From: Cyrtodaria siliqua
Lineage: Eukaryota; Mollusca; Bivalvia; Adapedonta; Hiatellidae
Reading direction: 5' to 3'
Assembly (NCBI GenBank): GCA_037043455.1
Contig: JAWPHD010000236.1
Span: 248,001-312,000, forward strand
DNA: 64,000 nt
Of the stretch, positions 10,469-21,840 are shown piece by piece. The first letter of the stretch is position 1; every line of letters starts with the position of its first letter. The position numbers were made by a program, and so were the translations under genes. The notes under the pieces are model-generated. The model had not been told where the DNA came from. It did no database searches and saw nothing but the letters and a program-made list of their open reading frames with translations.

Positions 10469-11938
10469 TGGGGGCGCTTCCACTAGGGAAGGCGCTTATA
10501 ATAGAGGAAATACGGTATTATTAATATATAGGTAAATTGTCATCACAGAGAAACGTTCACGTTAATCAACTTGTATGGGTTTTGTATGATAAATAGAACC
10601 TCAGAAAATCCTGTATTATTTATTAAACTCTTTAGCAAACATTATTTGGTGATCGATAAGACGTCGCATTGTATCTTTTTGCAAACTCGTTTAATATATT
10701 CTATAATAAATCAGCACTCGATCATGAAAGATCAGCTATTATATCCGCCAAGAAATTAATATTTAATCTTTTTTCTCCAATCACCGCTAAACTTGAATCA
10801 ACAAAATATTTTTTGAAGTATATAGAACTATGTCATACATAGATTGAAAAATTGAAATGTTCATATCGTGCCCAGCTTTCGCTTAAATATAAGCTCTCGG
10901 GCAGACACTGGCGTCTCAGGGCAATACAGGTTGGGATATGAAATGCCTGTATATTATTCTCTATATAGTATATCTGTATAATTTAGGTCAAAAAGAAAAA
11001 AATAGATGTGTGTTTCCGGTTGCCCAGCCGACCCTATTTTTATGGGGTCGAATCGATCCTATTTTTAAGGGGTCGATCCTATAATTGTTGTGCCAAAAAA
11101 AATCCAATTTGTTCTGAAGGATTATTTATCACATATCTTACATCATGGAAGTGAAACTCTATATTCTCGGTAATCCACTGGGCACTGGTGTTATAACTAT
11201 GCAAATTATTACCGAATTACTGTAATATATTTAGTTAAGCCATATGATACAAAGTTGAATGTTTTTCTTTCATGTAAACAATGCGAGGCTAATAAACTAT
11301 TTAACTATTTAACTATTTAGTAAATTGCATGTTAAACAAATGTCTTCTGGTTTAAAGGGACATATGGCAATCTTGATTTTCTCAAAAACTCACGGGCGGG
11401 ACGTCCCGCAAGTCAGTTTCTAGATAGCTTGCATTTGTTCAATCATTAATATTAAATCAATTATAATAATAGTATAAAGAAAATAGTTTAAGTATATAAC
11501 TAACTCAGTGCTGATATGATTGCACCAGTAATAGATCTAAACCTATGATAGAATAACGAAGAAATAACAAATCTAAATTTTATTTAATTATATGCAGGCA
11601 GTTTTAAAGTGAAAATGATACTGGACTAATAATCTGAGACTCTAATGTTCGACAAAATCGTCAAGATTGCCCTGTGCCCCTTTAAAGTGTCCTACTATTT
11701 GTATCAGGAACGCACAATTTAACTGGGGCGGTCTTTAATAATATCGATGTAAACTGACAACATCAAAGAGAATCTTTCACATTGTATCATCAACGTTTAC
11801 CCTTTGTTTTATGTGGTAAAATAGAATTTCACAATATCCCAAAAGAAGAAAAAAGAAAGAAAGTAAAATGTCCTAATGAGCTCTGACTATAGTTTGGCAC
11901 AATTTCTTTTTTGTGTTTTTGCAATAACACTACTTTTT

Positions 11939-12293
11939 TTAAAGTAGCTTTCCCGCTAAATAACAACATAATTACACTAGAAAACCGTTTATCGAAACTC
12001 TATCCAGGTTTTCAGGGAATATAACAATGTATATGTGCCGATTAAAAGTATAGGTTTATTAACAGGTTCATACAATACCTGTGATTAAATATCCGTAAAC
12101 TGATGGTAACTCTTTAATTTGACCTCCAGTAATGGGTTTGGTCCAGCTGGTAAAAGCCGTCTATATTGTGAAATAATGTAGTTGGATTCTCAGTATATGT
12201 AAGTTATATATATTATTTGTCATCAGTAGGTTTAGAAACTGTGTACATAATGTTTTTAAAAAATGACTGTTGTTGGCGGGATAGCTACTTTAA
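11939..12293 (-). mobile_element. MITE, TTAA-flanked, about 350 bp
   Basis: The left end TTAAAGTAGCTTTCCCGC and right end GCGGGATAGCTACTTTAA are inverted copies. Four similar elements lie at 17,379, 37,181, 47,133 and 57,968, all in the opposite orientation to this one. The interior shares CTATCCAGGTTTTCAGGG and AAACCGTTTATCGAAACTCT. TTAA at both ends suggests a piggyBac-type target duplication, but TTAA may instead be part of the repeat. No transposase is encoded, so any movement would need an outside enzyme. Confidence 0.8.
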
Positions 12294-12387
12294 TGAAAAT
12301 AAAACAAATCTGTACAAATTGGTTTTGCCACTTAAATAAATCGGTATCTAATATTTCTCAAGCTTATTAAAATCTTCATTTATAAAA

Positions 12388-12545
12388 AACATGTTAAACA
12401 ACCATAGAAATATATTCGATAGTAAGAGTAGCCTAAGGTACGTTCCTGAGTTTCCCTAGGGCGGCTCGAAATATTAATATTTGCTAGTTAGAGTAGTCTA
12501 GGTACAGTTTTAAATTCCACTCTCTCGGGCGGCTCGAAATATTGC
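12388..12545 (+). repeat. SINE 3'-part fragment with a 73 bp tandem duplication
   Basis: AACCATAGAAATATATTCGA followed by AGTAAGAGTAG matches the SINE body at about 40,036. It is followed by two diverged units of about 73 bp, both ending GGCGGCTCGAAATATT. The inverted counterpart is at 57,740-57,890. Confidence 0.6.
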
Positions 12546-13020
12546 CATATTATTAGCCTAATAAAGTAATATCACAGGCGTCAACTATACAAAAGTTTAT
12601 TGCTTTAGCTTATCCAGGGCTAGGCTCAGTCTCAGAGCTGGAACTTGGAGATGCCACTTGACAGAAGGTGGCATTTAACATCTGCATGGATCCCTGAAAG
12701 AAAAATCAATTGTTGTTTATATAGATTTGTTAATCCGTTACAGTACTGCCATAATTGGCTTAAGCTAACGTTTTTAAAAAGACAAGTGCAATTTCCGCGT
12801 AACTGCACGCGAGTGCAAATTGGGACTTCTTCGTGTCAAAACACCTGGAATTCAAAAGTGAGTTATGCGGTGTGTGCACGTGAAAAGCTTCAGCTGCGTC
12901 TAGCCTGAGTTTGAGTAATATATATATAGCAAATAACTATTACATTAGGATGAAAATACAAAATATATTTGTTTTATATATTCAACAATGAATTTCTTAC
13001 AGATAAAGCTTTACTTAAAT

Positions 13021-13058
13021 ATTTTGCTAAATTAATATTATTATTAATTTAGCAAAAT
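13021..13058. repeat. Perfect 38 bp hairpin
   Basis: ATTTTGCTAAATTAATA and its exact complement (17 bp arms) flank a 4-base spacer. It is AT-rich, with no T run of the bacterial terminator type and no gene beside it. Confidence 0.8.
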
Positions 13059-13374
13059 AGTAATTCTATGAATTTAAACATACTTGGTCTATTATAATAA
13101 TATTTCTTAATATAAAAGTACTTAAAGTCAACCGAACTTGCATCATTCCAGACATTAGTAAAACCATATTCATTTAACATATTTTTTATGTTTGATACCC
13201 AATTTGTATAACCCTTTTTATATAGAGTTTAATTAACATTGTTGTTGTGATACGGGAAATAATTCCCGAGTGAGAAAGATTCTTGCGATATAGAAACGAG
13301 TGATTTAAGGACTCTTCTGCGACAAGAACTATCACAACCTAACTTCTATGGTGATGTGTTCTATAAACTTCGTA

Positions 13375-14085
13375 AGATTCTTGTCATGATCACTTTCATA
13401 CTATCTTTGTTAAACTTGTTAAACAGTTTATCAAAAGAGATTATGACCCTATCATTTTGCAACGTACTGCATGCTTGGTGGTGGTCCCTTTAACAGTTCG
13501 CCACTACTCTTTCCTCTTTAATTGTACGATGACCGGACAGGCTGTGGACCCTATGATGATGCCTACCTAAAGCCCATTGGGACGGTGGCGTTTGATGTTT
13601 GTCTATGACCTTTCTTGTCGTGCCCTTAATGGTTTATTCTCTTGTTGCTCTGGCTTCTGCCAAGGCATTGAGTACCTTCATTGTGGCTTTCTAGGCTATT
13701 GATTTTTGTATTATATTTACACGAGCATGTTTGTATTTTACATATATTGCCTATTGATGCTGCCTTGTTGGTTAGAGATTAGTTCATGGCGGGGATCTCT
13801 TTATTTATACTGTCCTGTTCAAATGGGATGATAGTAGGGTAAGTGTGAGGTTTGATGCACCCTATAATCGGTTTAAAGCCCCAGTGGCTTACTTTATCAC
13901 TGACCGTTCCAAGGCGGTAGCCCTATTGTCAACCCTTTTGTGTTTGTGATGTCGTTTGTTTTTATTATTACTTTTGCCTTCTTGTTTGTCTGTTTGCATG
14001 TTTGTTTCTGTGTTTTGTGGTTGACTGTCCTTCGTGAATGCTACTTTCCCTGTCCGATCTTTTTATATTTCCTTCTCACGAGGGA
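13375..14085 (+). repeat. Dispersed repeat R1, longest copy
   Basis: This about 710 bp copy serves as reference for R1. Blocks in order: ATGATCACTTTCATACTATC, TATGACCCTATCATTTTGCA, AGTTCGCCACTACTCTTTCC, CGATGACCGGACAGGC, TTGTTGCTCTGGCTTCTGCC, TATATTGCCTATTGATGCTG, the core ACTGACCGTTCCAAGGCGGT (about 13,901) and the tail GGTTGACTGTCC...TGTCCGATCTTTTTATATTT. It has no long open frame and no terminal inverted repeats that I can find. Partial copies lie throughout the window. Copies often begin or end at the core, so R1 may be two joined pieces. Confidence 0.8.
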
Positions 14086-14129
14086 ATTATTTTCCGTATA
14101 ATGACAATATGGTGGCTGATTTCTGCCAT

Positions 14130-14448
14130 GTCGTTTTGGCGGGTTGCCAAGACGACAAGACGCCACGCGAAAAGACGACAAAAAATCGGGCGCCAAGACG
14201 ACAAGACGACAAAACGACGGATTGCATGCGCCAAGACGACACTTGAAAGGCGCCAAGACGACAAATAAATGTGGCCTGTTGTCGTCTTTTCGCGCGACGA
14301 CTTGTCGTCTTGACGCCTTAATTGTCGTCTTGTCGTCTTGTCTTGGCGCCCGCCAGAACGACAATACGAAAAGACGACAAAAGGCTGTATTTGTCGTCTT
14401 GTTGTCTTGGCGCTCGCCAGAACGACAAAACGAAAAGACGACAAAAAA
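14130..14448. repeat. Dense bidirectional GACGAC / GTCGTC repeat cluster
   Basis: About 320 bp are built almost wholly from AAGACGACAA-type words and their complement TTGTCGTCTT, joined by GGCGCCAAGAC, CGCGAAAAGACGACA and CGCCAGAACGACAA links. The left half is mainly in the plus sense and the middle turns to the minus sense. The right end is a direct duplication of about 61 bp (14,330 and 14,391), each unit itself a fold-back. The tract is much more GC- and CpG-rich than its surroundings. Long frames stay open on both strands simply because the repeat avoids stops. It abuts an R1 tail on the left and a LINE fragment on the right. Confidence 0.9.
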
Positions 14449-14892
14449 GTCTGATATCTGTTCACATTTCGTAACACATTATTTCACTTTTTCATACATA
14501 TCTTTAAATATTCTTAAAACATTTCCTTAGATTCCACCGTTGTAAAGTTTCATCCATAATGCATTTCTATAAATCGTATCAAAACATTTCTTCAAATCAA
14601 CAAATTCACAGTGTAATCTTTTCTTATCATCTTATCAAGAAACTTTTGCACAGTATTTATTAAGACAAACAATGCATCAGTGGTCGAACTTTCCTAAATC
14701 CAAACTGCGCATCAGATAAGACAAGATTATTATCACAAAAAGTTAAAATGTTCTTAATTAGTACTGAAAAGCTTAAATAAGCAGTTTACTAGAGTGATGC
14801 CCCTATAATTATTAACATGATTAAAATCCTCACTTTTATATATGGGGCTAATTATACATTCGGTCCATTTGTCTGGAAAAAAGAGTGGTGTA
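14449..14892 (-). pseudogene. LINE remnant: RT fingers and palm N-terminal part
   Basis: On the minus strand from 14,892 the translation reads PDKWTECIISPIYK, then NNYRGITL (about 14,815), DAQFGFRK (about 14,700), a STTDALF segment, and FVDLKKCFDTI containing the first RT aspartate motif (about 14,590). It then reads LWMKLYNGGI and KDMYEKVK, stopping at SDFF next to the GACGAC cluster. At least three frameshifts and two in-frame stops show it is dead. The GLRQG and FADD motifs that should follow are missing. It is not simply the other half of the 7.1-8.4 kb remnant, because both carry the KVK.CV segment. Confidence 0.88.
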
Positions 14893-15240
14893 TACAGGGT
14901 AAGCGGCTTGGAACGGTCAGTAGACAATACGGCCTATTGGTTACTTAAATTGATGTTATGTGTACACAACCTCGCTATTAACCCTTCTGGAAAAGACAGC
15001 GATAAAAGTATATTCCATCATAAGGAAATCTTTAACTTTAAAGTCAACACCCAGGAAAAATAGCAAAAGATACACTTAAATGTTTTTGTAAATATATACA
15101 AAATGAATTAATCAGAAAAACCTCAGAATGTATCCATAATTTTAAGGAATAACCAAAAGCACTTGCAGCCAAAGAGGAAACAAATCTAAGATATGATCAC
15201 AAAATCTAAGGACAGAAGTTCACGCACCTACCTCCATTTT
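14893..15240 (+). repeat. Dispersed repeat R2 copy
   Basis: GGCTTGGAACGGTCAGTAGA, ACAACCTCGCTATTA, a CATAAGGAAATCT block, CCTCAGAATGTATCCA and a CACCTACCTCCATTTTCAGG end recur in order in other R2 copies (52,795 and 36,065 for the first blocks; 25,400 for the last). It begins directly at the LINE fragment. 15,241-16,320 shows no feature beyond short unrecognised frames. Confidence 0.7.
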
Positions 15241-16328
15241 CAGGGTTTAAATGGTTTATATTTTTAATGTTGAGTTGTTTGTTTTACAGATGTACAAACT
15301 CAATTCGCACAAAGTACTTTCAAGAAAACCATATTTATTGCAATAGTACCGGTATGTCAGACATATTTTTCTGAGTATTCAAATATGTACTATCCTTATG
15401 TGTTGTTTGTTGTTGTTGTTTTAAATAACTTCAATGTTATATTTCATGCTTCAAATTATATATTGCAATTTTAAATAATACTGTTATGAGCATTATTGTT
15501 TTTTATTATCCCAAAGACTTGCCATTAATTGATATTACCAATCAAAACGTAGCAATGGGATTGGCAAATATAAGGCTTACAGACATGTTGCAACTCGTGA
15601 CTGTCCATGCATTATACCGTGTCATTGAGAGATTCTTCTCTTGGTACACTGGTGGAAGGAGGAGACGCCTTAGAACAACACACACACACAAAATTGCTAG
15701 AAAACAATGACTGTTGTGAACTCCAGCCTTTTGGATATAACAGTTTCATTGAAATAATGAAGTTTTAGCATTTTAGTTATATGCATTTCAATGCAGTCCC
15801 CCTCCTTGAGTGCATATAGCCTGTGGCCCAGTGGATATGAACTTGAATATAATATTCATTCCATTGCATTGCCTTCGTTCAATGTTCGTATGAGGACAAC
15901 ATGGTTTAAACAATGTCTCATCATCTTATTTCTAAAAAAACAATTTGAAATAATAAAAGGAAGTTTCTTATTTACAATAAATAATACTAACTAAAACAGT
16001 TCATTGCTAGTTTGTGTATTCTAAGCCAGCACGATACACATTAATGTGTTGGTGATAAGAGACATTGCTCCGTCTTATCTGAGTTCTGTATTAGCCATTA
16101 TCCTTTTCATCTGTTACAACTGAACACTCAAAACATGCAAGCTTCTGGTCGGAATAAATCATGAATTACAAAACATGCATTTTCTGTTTGTCACGGGAAT
16201 AAAGCACTAATCTCTATCATTTGATTGTTTTGAAAACACGTCCATGACAGATAGATTTGATCAAACTTTGTCTCATTTTTCTTAAAGTATCCTAGAGTAC
16301 GATGTTCCTTAGGTGAGTGTGCTCTAAT

Positions 16329-16400
16329 TATCCCCACGCTTTTTGAAAAAGTGTAGGGATATTGTTAACGCCTCCTTTTGTCCGTCCGTCTGTCTGTCTG
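16329..16400 (+). repeat. Hairpin followed by CCGT/CTGT microsatellite
   Basis: CCCCACGCTTTTTGAAAAAG with GTGTAGGG folds on itself around CTTTTTGAAAAAG and is followed by TGTTAACGCCTCCTTTTGTC and short CCGT/CTGT runs. I believe this combination is a common start of molluscan dispersed repeats, though I cannot search to confirm it. Confidence 0.5.
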
Positions 16401-16534
16401 GCTGTTCGTCATTCCTAATCACTCAACGGAATTCTACTAAACTTAGTGTATGACTTCCACACATGATAACAGTGAGCAAGAGCGACACTATGTTGTGCTT
16501 CGCATACACGCATACAGGGCCTTCAGTGTGTGTA

Positions 16535-17150
16535 TGTGGAGGGGTGGGGGTGGGGGGATCAATAGGTCAAATACACTAAAACATCAATTACAATGTTTTT
16601 TTCTTCATATTCTTGCACATAATTTGTTATATATGATAAACAACATATTATGCGATTTTATTGTTTCAAACTCTGACGTCCGCCGTGGGGTTGGGAAGGT
16701 GGGATTGGGGAGGTAATTTGATTTTTGTTTTAATTTTGTCTCAAATGTAACGTTAAGGTAATGGAATTACATTGTTTACTTTTTTTACCTCCTAGGTCAC
16801 CAAGGCCCGTGGGGAAGATGTATGAAAAGGTCAACTACAATAAAACACAATTACACTGTCATTTTCCCATATCTTTTTCACATATTTGGTATAATACTGG
16901 TCTTTAAAAGATAAGCAAATCTGAAACGATTTTATTATTTCAAAACTCAGACGTCTGCCCATATGTGGTGATGGGTGTGAGGTGGGGGTGGGGTACTATT
17001 ATGTTTGTTTTTAATTATGTCTTTAATTATTATTTTTCTTTCTCAAATTAAATGTCATTATGATGGTATTACACAGTATATTTTGCTCCAAGGATAAATG
17101 TGGGACTATGGGTTGGGTCAACAATTCAAATACACAAACATTCTAAATTT
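16535..17150 (+). repeat. Diverged tandem repeat, about 260-295 bp units, 2-3 copies
   Basis: GGTCAAATACACTAAAACAT, GGTCAACTACAATAAAACAC and GTCAACAATTCAAATACACA (about 16,564, 16,829, 17,117) head successive units. Each unit also has a GATTTTATTGTTTCAAACTC block, GACGTCYGCC and a G-rich GGTGGGGGTGGGG-type tract. G runs at 16,537 and 16,980 are weak quadruplex candidates. Confidence 0.65.
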
Positions 17151-17378
17151 AATTTATTAATTTACACGCAGAGCCATACATAGTTCTGTTTGTTTTCTGA
17201 GTATCAAAGAACAATCAATCCAAACAGTGTTACTCCGAGGTCAAAAGGGTGAACATATATTTGTTTACCATATTGACCTGTGTAAAGAATTAGCTCCAGT
17301 TTATGCTAGATTTCTTGCCACATGTGTACGTTTCTTTAGAAACCGTCACAAACAGATATTTATTTTACTAATATTTTA

Positions 17379-17724
17379 TTGAAAGAAGCTGTCCCGCCAA
17401 CAACAGCCTCATGTTCACAACATATGAACAACATTTCTAAACCTACTGACGACGAAGTATATGAAAATCCAAACTCTATAGACAAAATATAAACGGCTAA
17501 CCAGCCAGGCCAAAGCCCAAAAATGGAGCGTTGAATTAAAGAATTACCAAATTATAATTCATTTTATGCATATTCCATCATGAGTATTTTAAGAACCCGT
17601 AAAAAAATCCTATGATTTTAATCTGCACATATACATTATAATATGACCTGAACACAAGGATAGAGTTTGGATAAACTGTTTTGTAGAGTAATTGTTCCAT
17701 TATTTGACGGGTTAGTTCCTTTAA
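17379..17724 (+). mobile_element. MITE, TTAA-type, about 345 bp
   Basis: The left end GTCCCGCCAACAACAG and right end GACGGGTTAGTTCCTTTAA are diverged versions of the family ends. The interior has ACAAAATATAAACGGCTAAC, AACCAGCCAGGCCAAAGCCC and a GGATAGAGTTTGGATAAACT block. The left TTAA is mutated to TTGA, so this is the most decayed copy. Confidence 0.75.
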
Positions 17725-19250
17725 ATATTGAATAATTGACGGATACATTTGCGCAATAGCTGCTTAGTAAATTATGATATACTATCATAAGTGGTGTACC
17801 TAACAAACATACACATTACGCGGTCCCGCCTTAATTCCATTAAGCGATGGGAAAGCTTATATTTTATAACAGATATTTCGATAATAAAACACGTTTAAAA
17901 ACATTTTTTTACTGAAAAATGAGATAACCTTTTTCAAATTAAATTTACAATATGCAAGCGTTTTAAGCCTAAATTAATGTTTTATTTCATACCCCAACCA
18001 CCCCGTTTTCGCTTCTTGGAGAAGGGGTTGGATGGGTATGAAAGTTAATACTCGGACCACGTAATGATTAATATTAACACAAGCTACAATCAATGCATAC
18101 ACTTATATCAGCCAATAACGATTAATGGTGATACGATATCAAATTGAGGTGCAATAAAATACATATGCCTGTCAGTATTAGACTTCCATAAATATTCGGT
18201 AAGGGGATTTATTACGGCTTGGTAAACAAAATCAGCATATAATGCATTATAAGTGTTATGGTATACAACAGATATTAAGATATTTAAACAATAATGGATC
18301 ACGGTGCTTTGAATGATCGATAACAGTAGACAAAGCAGACATAGGCATCAATCAGATTTATTTAAATAATGCAATGAATGTCAAGAGTCGTTGAAGTATA
18401 ATACAACTAATCAGCATTTAATGGGTTTGCTTTCACCATTTGATCATGTTGTTTGACAGTTGCAAAACCCGAACAAAACAATTGGCAAAATATGCAGAGT
18501 TGTTCAAAGCAATTTGGTATAAGCAGACAAATTCTTTCTTTGGTATCCGTTAAAGATCGGGAATTCCTCCCCATGGTATAACTGTTTTTTATCGGAACAT
18601 CGGCTCTGTTTTTTCCAATAGAAACAGTTATAACCTGGTTGGAATATTCCTTTTGAAACTGGATGCGAATGATTGATTATTTTTCTTTTATGCCCAATGC
18701 CATGACATCGCCATATTACGTTGTTTGTTTATTTATACAATGACGAATATTACTGTTGATGGGAGGGACTTTTATTTGCCTCTATTCTCCAATACTCATG
18801 TAAATGGCGGATATCCTTATCAGGTTTTCTAAACTATCTTATAATCCAATTAATGTGTATACATAAGTTAGTTTTAAAGGAATACCTTAAAAATGGTAGC
18901 CTCACTTGCTATGCGTTTACACTTTAGAGCAGTATGTGTTTTACAATAAGTTTATTTGTTGCCTGACTCTGTACACTATGTTTTAGAAATAGATAGATTG
19001 AAACACTAGACATTTGACATTGGTCATATGCACTTACATCGGCCATGGGTAACTTAATCATTATATGCTTATCGTGATGATGTTCCATATTTTCAATTGA
19101 CTAGGACACAAAATGTCAACATTCAAATGCTTATTACGAGCATAACCGACAGTCGTATCTGACTTGTTTTGTCTTTAAAAGGAATGTTAGGAAATGTTCA
19201 AAACACATTTTTTAGCTCCATCGAAAACAGGAAAAACACTTGGTTAATAT
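17725..19250. other. Stretch with no identified feature
   Basis: AT-rich sequence with short unrecognised frames. There is a weak fold between CCAACCACCCC and GGGGTTGG near 17,995-18,035. No repeat family used here was recognised. Confidence 0.3.
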
Positions 19251-19252
19251 AG

Positions 19253-19515
19253 AACAGAACAGAACAAACTTTTATTCAGACTTAAACTATACAGTTTCTC
19301 GTCTGCAACATGTTTACAATATATAAATCTAGTCAGAAAAATAATAAACAATGTAAATATACAATTTACACAAATAGGTAAACAAAAGTACACAGAGGAC
19401 GGTCCTTCTTTAATTTTGGACCGTGTTACTTCTTAATTTAAAAGCATTAAATATATCATGTGACAAATTATTTACTAGTTTACTATCTTGCGATTGCAAA
19501 AGTTCAATAAATTTG
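19253..19515 (-). pseudogene. LINE 3' end: last codons, 3' UTR and pentamer tail
   Basis: On the minus strand a frame reads FKFIELLQSQD...SHDIFNAFKLR before a stop near 19,425, which fits the C-terminal end of a LINE ORF2. It is followed by an untranslated region and then GAATAAAAGTTTGTTCTGTT with repeated TTCTG to 19,253. A short tandem pentamer at the 3' end is a usual LINE feature. Its 5' side ends in an AT microsatellite at about 19,516-19,552, so only the last roughly 260 bp remain. Confidence 0.65.
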
Positions 19516-20795
19516 AATATATAATATAATATAATATATTATATATATTAAGGCACAATGAACGTTTTATCCTGCAACGATATGGTTAACCGCAGTTTTG
19601 AGATTTAACATATGTTTTTTGTCCTAGCAATACGTTTATAAGTTTATATTGGTAAAGTTCTTTCAGAAAAACTTCTTGGCTGCACAATAATTATTTTTAA
19701 CCAATTCTCAAATCCTCCGGGTTGTTTTGCCACTAACATAAAGTTCTTAAAATGTGCAGCTTAATTATATACTGTTAACATTTTAAATAATGATAAACCA
19801 GTGGCTGAAGCAAGCACTCCAAAGTAATATTACCGACAAAACTAGTGTTCAGCTAGAAAGGTAATGCCATGTACATTTCATGGATAAAATCCAATCAGTC
19901 AGCAAAGTACTGAGACAAGATATTCACCCTTACTCACTATGTCGTGAATAAATCTTCAATAATGTACAAACAACAGAAACAATCTTAGGAAATAGGCTTA
20001 TGAAGATAATACACACATAATTTCAAAAAGAACATGTTCTGGTCTGATCAAGTCCAATCGGGAGAAGAGAAAGGTTCTCCTGGTACAGGAACGGTTGATA
20101 AAAGGAATACTTCTGAAAAAGACCTTTCTTTAAAACAAGTGCAAGCACAAATATTCCACAAATAGGAGATATATAGACATGGTTGAAAATAAATCTTCTA
20201 TAAACATACATATGCAAAAGGAGTTAAATATAACATTTCCATAGAAAACATAACTATAATCATGTAAAATAGTTATCTACAGTATTGAACGGAATACCCA
20301 ATTTGCACGAGAAAAACTAACTGAGCACAAATAGAATGACGACATTATGACTTACATGCTATTCCAATTCGAGAACAATTTCGTGTTATTTACAAACTTA
20401 GAGCTTTGAGAAGAAGACTGATTTTTGTTTCGAGGGGATACGTGCCATGCAACTAATTGCTTGACATTTAAACCCACATTTATTTCCGCTTAAATTCATT
20501 ATACAACATAATCATGTACCTGAGAACCTCTGGCAATTTCTAAGGTTACTGCAAATTTAATTAAAAAGTGCTTTGCTATTACTCTTTCATTGCTGAAGCG
20601 ACATTTTCTAAACAATAAATTGCAAAACCACATTCTACAGTATGTTAAAAATAATTATTTATCATTAGTCAAACTAACAAACCCGGATATCATATATCGT
20701 ATATCACTCCAATCAAATGTTACTTTTTGTTAAGAATATTATTTCATGTAAAATACACTATTTAAAATGTTTACAATGATTCTAAAATAGCTGCA
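19516..20795. other. AT microsatellite, then stretch with no identified feature
   Basis: 19,516-19,552 is an ATATA run. The remainder is AT-rich, with one 64-codon minus-strand frame at 20,023-20,217 that I do not recognise. Confidence 0.3.
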
Positions 20796-21200
20796 GTGTT
20801 TAGGAATCGTGAAATGCTGCAGCCATGTTCAATCAAAGAATTGATTATGACTATTTTCTTTTTGGAAATGTTATCGGAAAAACTTCTTCTGAAGAGTGCA
20901 ACACCATTAAAAGTTATACATTATATATTCGTATCTGACGTGGTTCTGCCTTTACCTGCACTTTGCCAATTAAAGGATGCAAATGGCAGCGGAGTACGAT
21001 CGGTATCTGACCAATTACATCATGCCAACAATAGTGCAATACCGTAACACAACAAATGTGCAGACTGAGTGATGTTCTATGTTCTCTATGTGAAAATTCA
21101 ACCATAGCGCACAAATAAAAAATCTCATTGCTCAGAAAACTAAATATTTTGGATGCCACTTCCCCTAACCGATACTTAAACTGTACAAATCATTTATAAA
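20796..21200. other. Stretch with unrecognised small frames on both strands
   Basis: An 83-codon plus frame (20,796-21,047) overlaps an 81-codon minus frame (20,914-21,159). Neither has a recognisable motif, and overlapping opposite frames argue that at least one is chance. Confidence 0.25.
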
Positions 21201-21204
21201 TGGC

Positions 21205-21460
21205 GTGAACATAACTTGCAATTGTATTAAATCCCTTCCACCTCTTCCGTTAGCCCGTATTTCATCTTTGTTGTTTAATGGTATTCCGGATTTGAGAGGG
21301 AATGAGATGTCATTAATACGGATAGTAAAATGCATTGGTTTATATAGGACTCAGTTAAAGCCAAACAAAGTAGCATGCACTTCTTACATTATGGGGAACT
21401 TCAGAAAGTTTAAACACGTGTTATACTTATTGTATGCTATATACCCATTTTAATAATTGA
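21205..21460 (+). repeat. Dispersed repeat R3, left piece
   Basis: TTTAATGGTATTCCGGATT followed by GAGAGGGA and an AATACGGATAG-type end parallels TTTAATGGTGTTCCAGATTC at about 37,706. The match is diverged and partial. Confidence 0.45.
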
Positions 21461-21530
21461 TAACAGCATATTGTATATAGCAATCAGTGATCAATTACCC
21501 ATTTATTATAGGGTTAACTGTATCGGAATG

Positions 21531-21655
21531 TTGACGTTTGTGACTGTATATCAGCCGTTTAAGAGTCGCAAGTTTTGTTTAAAGGCGACGCCTTAGCGGA
21601 GCTGTTAAACACGATCTGCGACCTTAAACGACTGATATACAGTCACAAACGTCAA
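21531..21655. repeat. Long hairpin with 40 bp arms
   Basis: The left arm 21,531-21,570 begins TTGACGTTTGTGACTGTATA. The right arm 21,617-21,655 is its complement with about two differences. The 46-base loop contains the smaller fold AGGCGACGCCT. Near-perfect arms suggest a fairly young fold-back element or a selected structure. A TGACGTCA palindrome lies downstream at 21,731. Confidence 0.85.
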
Positions 21656-21730
21656 TACTGGATAACCGGTTTTTAACGCATTTCATTGTTTTGACAGTTT
21701 TACTCACAAACTCATTGAACTAAAACGTAA

Positions 21731-21738
21731 TGACGTCA
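21731..21738. promoter_or_regulatory. CRE palindrome TGACGTCA
   Basis: An exact 8-base consensus for CREB/ATF factors lies between the 21.5 kb hairpin and an AACCAATCGG CCAAT-type box at about 21,818. One 8-mer is expected by chance about once per 65 kb, so on its own it is weak. Confidence 0.25.
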
Positions 21739-21840
21739 CGTTTTTTATGGTTGAACGTCAAATGACTGGATTTGCGACGGGTTATGCGCTATTTAATATT
21801 CGCAAATGTTTGAACGTCAACCAATCGGATTGAAGGATTT

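Larger units (their letters stand above)
11186..12840 (+). repeat. Composite repeat module B, main segment
   Basis: About 1.65 kb, matching 59,060-57,537 and then 56,250-56,165 in reverse complement. Shared landmarks include GACATATGGCAATCTTGATT, CATTTGTTCAATCATTAATA, a GGCTCGAAATATT block, CATCTGCATGGATCCCTGAA and GAGTGCAAATTGGGACTTCT. It includes the MITE at 11,939 and a SINE-derived tail near 12,390. An 87-codon frame at 12,645-12,908 is not conserved as protein in the other copy. 12,841-13,020 has no feature. Confidence 0.85.

Noticed and set aside
13021..13058. Rho-independent terminator
   Set aside because: The stem is AT-only, with no T tract in the right place, and the context is eukaryotic.
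14034..14530. Long overlapping open frames on both strands (up to 133 codons)
   Set aside because: They follow from the GACGAC repeat, which contains few stop words in any frame. No protein motif appears, and the frames disagree between strands.
7081..14892. One LINE split by a 6 kb insertion
   Set aside because: The two LINE pieces overlap in the KVK.CV segment and differ in sequence there, so they are separate elements.
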